Below are positions 59,969 through 64,000 of a DNA stretch of 64,000 bases, in pieces. The notes under the pieces were generated by a model. It did no database searches. It saw only the letters and a program-made list of their open reading frames with translations, and was not told the origin of the DNA. The DNA is taken from NCBI GenBank assembly GCA_965205725.1, contig OZ242189.1, forward strand, positions 1,984,001 through 2,048,000, given 5' to 3'. Within the stretch, counting starts at the first letter, position 1. Every line of letters begins with the position of its first letter. This stretch comes from G965205725 sp965205725. Its GTDB lineage: Bacteria; Pseudomonadota; Gammaproteobacteria; Pseudomonadales; Halieaceae. The position numbers were made by a program, and so were the translations under genes.

Positions 59969-61339
59969 TTATAGCCCCAGGTACTCTCTGGCAATTTCGA
60001 ATATTTCGGGCTGAGTGATCATTGTCGGTACTCGGCCAACCCCTTCACTATTGCTGAAAACGGGCACATGGGTGCCTGTGTGCTCTTCGTAGAGGAAATT
60101 GTTGGTGGCGTAATTCACCCCCATGATTGAACCTTCGGGGGTTTTAATTCGAGCCAAATACCCCGGTGTGAATACCGGCGCACCGAAAGCATCAAACAAA
60201 GATACTTCGGGAATCATCTGTGCAGCCTGGCCGTGGTCGGCGGTGACCAAGATCAACGTATTGGGATGGGTTTCAGCGAAGGCCAGGGCGCTGTCCAGTA
60301 CCTCATTGAGTTGTCCCAGCTCGCCAATCGAGCCGCAGGGTCGGCGTTCATGGGATTCTTTGTCAATCGAGGCCGATTCCACCATCAGGAAAAACCCCGT
60401 GTCGTTGCCAAGTCTGGACAGCGCTGTTTCTGTCATCTGCCGCATGCTGGGCATACCTTCAAATTCAGGGTTTTCCTCGCAGCTCATTGGCTCCGGCATG
60501 GTGACTTTACCCAAAAACCGGTGAATATAGTTGGCCCAGCTCGGAGTCGGCTTTTCGGCGCCTCTGCCATTTTCTCCACGCAGTCGCACCGGCAGGGTGT
60601 CTGGGGAGAACAGGCCCAGTAGTTTTTTATCCGCAGCGGCTGTGCCCAGTTCATTGGCCTCGGTAATCACCTGATAGCCGTTGCTTTCGGCAAGCGCGAC
60701 TACGGTTTTGTCCATGCCTTCGGCGTTGGCCTGGAAATGCTCCAGCCCGCCCCCGAGAACCAGATCGATATCGGATTCGGCAATTTGTTCGGAAATGGAG
60801 CCTGGGCCGCCGTTGGCGCGTAGATATTGGCTGCAATCGCCCAGCACAATGTCGGCAAAGCGCACCTCCACCATCGCCGTGGGACTGGCGCAGAATCGTG
60901 CATTGATGTGCGACATAAATACGGCGGGCGTGGCATCGGTGACGCTGGCAGTAGAGACAATACCAGTTTTGTATCCGGCTGCATGAGCTAGCTCAGCGAT
61001 GGTTTGAATGGCTTCGTCGCTGCCCGCTGAGGTGGCAATGCGGCCACGGCTGGTGGGTTGACCGGTAGCCATGGCGGTGCCGCTGTTTGCAGAATCCGCA
61101 ACGTAAACGGGTCTGCCGTCTTCTGCAATGGTCAAAACTTGAGAAACACCGCGCACCGGCATGCTGTCCAGCGTTAGTCGTCCGCGAGCGCCCGCCAGGT
61201 AATTGCGGGCAATAGTGATCTGCTGGTCGTCCATGCCGTCGCCAATGATCAGGATGACATTGCGGTCTTCGGTGGCAAACCCCAGAGTTGATATCATCAG
61301 AGTGCATAAGCTGACCCGTGCTGAAGACGTTCTGAACAT
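59969..61339 (-). CDS. alkaline phosphatase family protein
   Basis: A 456-residue periplasmic phosphomonoesterase of the PhoA superfamily. The signal peptide ends about residue 22 (GFA-TED). Metal Asp in VILIIGDGMDDQQI at about 28-41; the nucleophile Ser in VADSANSGTAMATG at about 79-92; the second zinc site in LILVTADHGQAAQM near 368; and a late His in EEHTGTHVPVFSNSEG. A Cys-rich insert (DCSQ...SCEEN) is possible disulfide structure. No Pho box seen; monocistronic. Confidence 0.9.
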   Translation of the reverse strand: MFRTSSARVSLCTLMISTLGFATEDRNVILIIGDGMDDQQITIARNYLAGARGRLTLDSMPVRGVSQVLTIAEDGRPVYVADSANSGTAMATGQPTSRGRIATSAGSDEAIQTIAELAHAAGYKTGIVSTASVTDATPAVFMSHINARFCASPTAMVEVRFADIVLGDCSQYLRANGGPGSISEQIAESDIDLVLGGGLEHFQANAEGMDKTVVALAESNGYQVITEANELGTAAADKKLLGLFSPDTLPVRLRGENGRGAEKPTPSWANYIHRFLGKVTMPEPMSCEENPEFEGMPSMRQMTETALSRLGNDTGFFLMVESASIDKESHERRPCGSIGELGQLNEVLDSALAFAETHPNTLILVTADHGQAAQMIPEVSLFDAFGAPVFTPGYLARIKTPEGSIMGVNYATNNFLYEEHTGTHVPVFSNSEGVGRVPTMITQPEIFEIAREYLGL

Positions 61340-61505
61340 AGTATTTCTCCAATCTCAAGGCAGGGCATTATGCGCAGCCCGGCTGGCCCTGTAAATTACA
61401 ATCTTGCTTCAGGCTTGTCTTCCGGTTGTAGCAAAAACGTCATGCTTCTCTGCGAATAATCACTGGGCCTTTTGGGATTGTCCACAGATAAGCCGCAGAA
61501 AAAAG

Positions 61506-61604
61506 GTGGGCAGGCGGGTAAATCTTGCGGTTTAATCAGGCGAAGCCGTAGACGAGCGCAGATTCAGCCTGTGGGCAGGCGGGTAAATCTTGAGGTTTAA
61601 TCAG
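61506..61604. repeat. 34-bp direct repeat, 65 bp apart
   Basis: GTGGGCAGGCGGGTAAATCT plus 14 more bases occurs at 61506-61539 and 61571-61604 with one mismatch. It lies in the 550-bp non-coding gap 61340-61889. Confidence 0.75.
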
Positions 61605-61739
61605 AGCACGTCTGCGGAAGCGGGTGTTTTTCAGGCTTTCCGCGAGGACTGTTCGAATCCGAATTTTTCCTTTAGGAAAAATAGTTGAGTTCCGCAGCGG
61701 TCAAAAACACACGCTGAAGCGTGCCCAAACCGCAAGGTT

Positions 61740-61820
61740 TACCCACCCGACCACAATCGACCACAACCAACCACAACCCACCCGACCACAACCAACCACA
61801 GCCCACCCGACCACAGCCGA
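61740..61820. repeat. pyrimidine-strand tandem repeat (ACCACAACC / ACCCGACC units)
   Basis: Units ACCAACCACA and CCCACCCGACCACA alternate with a period of about 25 bp for three rounds, almost free of T. Strong strand asymmetry; could form unusual DNA structure. No gene overlaps it convincingly. Confidence 0.7.
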
Positions 61821-61889
61821 ACTCAACGCTTACAGCCTTATTGCCGGCTGGTATCTGTTTGCCCCCTGTAAATCTGCTGAAACAAGCAT

Positions 61890-62321
61890 CTACTGAAACA
61901 AACTGCCGTGGGCTACGGCTCTTGTGCAGACAAGTACCTCCGCAGAACCCTCCAGTAGTCGCCCGCGACCGGCTGTTTCCAACCATACCTCGCACTGCGC
62001 AATATCGCCGTCTATCGCGGTAACGACGCCTCTGGCAATGACTCGCTCTCCATCCAGTACCGCTTGAGGAAAAGTCATTTTTATACGTTTTATGCTTCCT
62101 GGCCCTGCCCAGGCGTGCAGCATGTTGACCATATAACCCAGACCTAGCGGCCCCTGATTGATGGTGCGCTTGCCCAGGTTTAAGGGGAGGCTGACAACTG
62201 CCTGTCGATCCCAGTGCAGCGGGTTGGGGTCGCGCAGGATTGCCGCCATGGTCTTCATACGCTCGGCACTGACGGATTCCATCACCCACTCTGGAATATT
62301 GTCTCCCACTTGTAGGCTCAC
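61890..62321 (-). CDS. MaoC-like hot-dog dehydratase
   Basis: A 143-residue hot-dog protein: VMESVSAERMKTMAAILRDP then NPLHWDRQAVVSLPLNLGKR and TINQGPLGLGYMVNMLHAWA. DPNPLHWD is the (R)-hydratase motif position (D...H). Ends with IKMTFPQAVLDGERVIARG, the beta-strand region. Overlaps the preceding hot-dog gene by 4 bp (ATGA), so the two probably form a heterodimeric enoyl-CoA hydratase or thioester dehydratase, as in steroid/cholesterol ChsH1-ChsH2-type pairs (analogy only). Confidence 0.85.
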   Translation of the reverse strand: MSLQVGDNIPEWVMESVSAERMKTMAAILRDPNPLHWDRQAVVSLPLNLGKRTINQGPLGLGYMVNMLHAWAGPGSIKRIKMTFPQAVLDGERVIARGVVTAIDGDIAQCEVWLETAGRGRLLEGSAEVLVCTRAVAHGSLFQ

Positions 62322-62764
62322 AGTGTGTTCCTCGTATAGTGCCAGGTGATTGTGGTGCGCGCTGCCACAGTATCCTGGTGCTGCATCTCAAAGCAGAATT
62401 GAATGCGGTCATAGGGCTGACCAGCCGCGTTGGATTGCCGCTCTGCTGCAACGATAGAGCCGGAAATCTGATAATTTACTGACTCGCGCAGCGGTTCGAA
62501 CATCTCCCAGTCGTAGCCTTCAATCACAATAGAAAAATCGGATTCTGCCTGACCGAGGGCGAACATCTCGGCAATGCTGGTACCGGCGCCGCGAATAGGC
62601 ACATGAAACAGGGCCACTGGATGCACCATATTGTTCGGCAATAACTCGGCACCGGTAGCATCGGTAAGTAGAAAATTTTCCCAGTGTTCAACGGCGTACT
62701 CACCACCGGGGAAGCGATGCCCCAGGAGTGCGGTGATGTCAGATTCTGCTGGAATAGGGTGCAT
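62318..62764 (-). CDS. FAS1-like/MaoC N-terminal hot-dog protein
   Basis: A 148-residue protein resembling the non-catalytic hot-dog half of split MaoC enzymes: VHPVALFHVPIRGAGTSIAE at about 47-66, WEMFEPLRESVNYQISGSIV at about 85-104 and RIQFCFEMQHQDTVAARTTI near the end. Partner of the following gene (ATGA overlap), and its start overlaps the PPOX stop by one base. The three form one operon. Confidence 0.75.
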   Translation of the reverse strand: MHPIPAESDITALLGHRFPGGEYAVEHWENFLLTDATGAELLPNNMVHPVALFHVPIRGAGTSIAEMFALGQAESDFSIVIEGYDWEMFEPLRESVNYQISGSIVAAERQSNAAGQPYDRIQFCFEMQHQDTVAARTTITWHYTRNTL

Positions 62765-63267
62765 TATTGTGCGGCGGCCCGGCGTGACATTGCAGCAACC
62801 TTGTCGCCATCAAATTTGATGGCTTTTTCCGGCACCAATTCAAGAATGACGCGCAAGGGCGTATCCAGCATAGCGACCGCCGCTTCCGCACTGGTGGCAG
62901 GGTAGCCGTCTAGTAGCGCCCCAAGCTTTGGGTAGAACCAGTCTTTCGTCGCTTGATCCTGATGGAGCTTCACTGTGCCTTTGTAGGTAATCGTCTTGCC
63001 CGCGCCCATATCGGTACCCATACTGGTGACGACAACACAAACTCTTGGGTCGCGTTTTATTGCTTTGATGCGGGCGCGTTGTGAGGTGGCAGTCAGCCAG
63101 ATTCGCCCGTCATGGTAAATGTAGTTCATGATGACGCCAATGGGGTGGCCATCTTTGTTGCTCCACATAAACGTGGCTTCTACCTGTTTTTCCAGCAGCT
63201 CTTTTTCTCGTTCTGGAGTAAGGTCGTAAATGCTTACATCGTCGTAACTGGCTTTATCATCTGACAT
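62764..63267 (-). CDS. PPOX-class flavin-binding protein
   Basis: A 167-residue split-barrel flavoprotein of the pyridoxamine-phosphate-oxidase-like class. TFMWSNKDGHPIGVIMNYIY then HDGRIWLTATSQRARIKAIK and DPRVCVVVTSMG follow the standard order (strand, G.P....W...G..I...T....K...I..DPRV). It may use FMN, F420 or another deazaflavin. First gene of the operon with the two hot-dog genes, which suggests a redox step on the same acyl substrate. Confidence 0.85.
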   Translation of the reverse strand: MSDDKASYDDVSIYDLTPEREKELLEKQVEATFMWSNKDGHPIGVIMNYIYHDGRIWLTATSQRARIKAIKRDPRVCVVVTSMGTDMGAGKTITYKGTVKLHQDQATKDWFYPKLGALLDGYPATSAEAAVAMLDTPLRVILELVPEKAIKFDGDKVAAMSRRAAAQ

Positions 63268-63345
63268 GGCGTGCTCTCTATCTCTAGTGGCGCAGGTTGA
63301 ATCAGTGTGCCATGGATTGCCCTGGCTGGGCTAGGAGCCTGTCGG

Positions 63346-63705
63346 ACTCAGGACTGTTCTACTGCGGAAAAGCATTAATCTGTCATTTTTCACGGTCAAT
63401 TTCGTTAAATAGAACCACTATTCGCCTCAATCGACTGTAAAAACTGACCAGTTTCTGCTTTCCCTCGCTACGAACGCCTAAATCCGACAGGCCCCTGGAA
63501 GCCAAACTCAGGACTGTTCTACTGCGGAAAAGCATTAATCTGTCATTTTTCACGGTCAATTTCGTTAAATAGAACCACTATTCGCCTCAATCGACTGTAA
63601 AAACTGACCAGTTTCTGCTTTCCCTCGCTACGAACGCCTAAATCCGACAGGCCCCTGGAAGCCAAACTCAGGACTGTTCTACTGCGGAAAAGCATTAATC
63701 TGTCA
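63346..63705. repeat. tandem repeat, period exactly 160 bp (2 full copies plus a partial)
   Basis: ACTCAGGACTGTTCTACTGC recurs at 63346, 63506 and 63666. The two full units are practically identical (CATTAATCTGTCATTTTTCA; TCGCCTCAATCGACTG; CGAACGCCTAAATCCGACAG). The third copy stops after about 40 bp. Each unit ends in CCGACAGGCCCC, the complement of the motif CTGTCGG at the array's left edge. No coding content. Confidence 0.85.
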
Positions 63706-63817
63706 CTGTTCAGCCTTCACAGCACCGACACTCATGGAGCAGAGGACTTTCGGGGTACTTTGAAGCGCATCAAGAGTGCGCTATGGCGGTGTTGGCGCAT
63801 TTGGTGTGTCGGTAAGC

Positions 63818-64000
63818 ATGTCTGAGCCGCAGGCCAGTGTCCACGCGACATTGGCGAACCGATCAAATGCAGATAGCAATGCAGATACCAATGCAGATAA
63901 CAACGTCAGCACTCAGCGCGAAAAGCAGCTCAGAAGCCCCATAAACTCAGGACTGTCATGGCAGGGCTTGCGGTATTTGGGACAAGCCGGTACAGCTTGC
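63818..64000 (+). CDS. unknown protein, N-terminal part (runs off the right edge)
   Basis: 61 open codons from ATG 63818: MSEPQASVHATLANRSNADS, then a NAD(S/T/N) triplet repeat and REKQLRSPINSGLSWQGLRY ending LGQAGTAC at the edge. The low-complexity start followed by hydrophobic-amphipathic sequence could be the head of a membrane or envelope protein. Not recognised. No clear ribosome site. Confidence 0.35.
   Translation, partial: MSEPQASVHATLANRSNADSNADTNADNNVSTQREKQLRSPINSGLSWQGLRYLGQAGTAC

Noticed and set aside
61640..61670. tRNA-like TTCGAATCC motif
   Set aside because: No matching acceptor or anticodon stems around it; isolated resemblance.
63346..63705. Possible CRISPR array
   Set aside because: The repeat is a 160-bp unit in direct tandem without unique spacers; no cas genes nearby.

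Overview
The window looks like the chromosome of a marine gammaproteobacterium. The housekeeping genes (cmoA-cmoB, mltB, mnmH-selD, a long-form leuA) are gammaproteobacterial. The abundance of TonB-dependent receptors, acyl-CoA ligases, a P450 and MaoC-type hot-dog enzymes suggests the Spongiibacteraceae/Halieaceae neighbourhood (inference; no rRNA or tRNA is present to test it).

Layout. 0-4.1 kb: alpha/beta hydrolase (partial), acyl-CoA ligase and a PQQ dehydrogenase. 4.1-11.1 kb: an inserted defence locus, a 2019-residue DUF4011-helicase-nuclease protein between a truncated XRE regulator and an IS630 remnant. 11.2-25 kb: P450; a thiamine-uptake operon (TPP riboswitch, TonB receptor, PnuT-type permease); acetoacetyl-CoA synthetase; AbgT transporter; FkbM methyltransferase; a MITE-like element; leuA; a zinc-ribbon protein; cmoAB. 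25-29.9 kb: TonB receptor, IS30 remnant and dgoK-dgoA for 2-keto-3-deoxygalactonate breakdown.

29.9-34.5 kb: an integron-type cassette array with no integrase in view. It holds a DUF4160/DUF2442 pair, an unknown 214-residue protein, a secreted protein and a broken VOC gene, separated by recognisable attC sites and hit by two IS3-family elements. 34.5-42.5 kb: an AT-richer minus-strand cluster (TonB receptor, kynureninase-like PLP enzyme, BASS transporter, PuuB-like FAD oxidase, RidA) that looks like an uptake and breakdown route for an unidentified amine or amino acid; an IS630 element sits inside it. 42.6-43.4 kb is decayed DNA, then mltB, a DUF1653 protein and the selenouridine pair mnmH-selD.

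48.1-59.7 kb is accessory DNA. It has a damaged attC, an RHH/RelE toxin-antitoxin pair, and then a remnant of a conjugative element: a VirD4/TraG coupling protein without its N-terminus, whose last ~40 codons plus leader have been copied repeatedly. Each copy leads into members of two unrecognised gene families, called A (about 93-103 residues) and B (about 190-265 residues) here. This modular array is the most unusual structure in the window. More cassette-type genes (cupin, 141-residue protein) follow, then small unknown genes and a degenerate second copy of the MITE. 59.8-64 kb returns to chromosomal genes: alkaline phosphatase, two MaoC-like hot-dog proteins with a PPOX flavoprotein, and a 160-bp tandem repeat.

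Start codons were chosen by eye. Gene functions rest on motif and family recognition only, without database searches.
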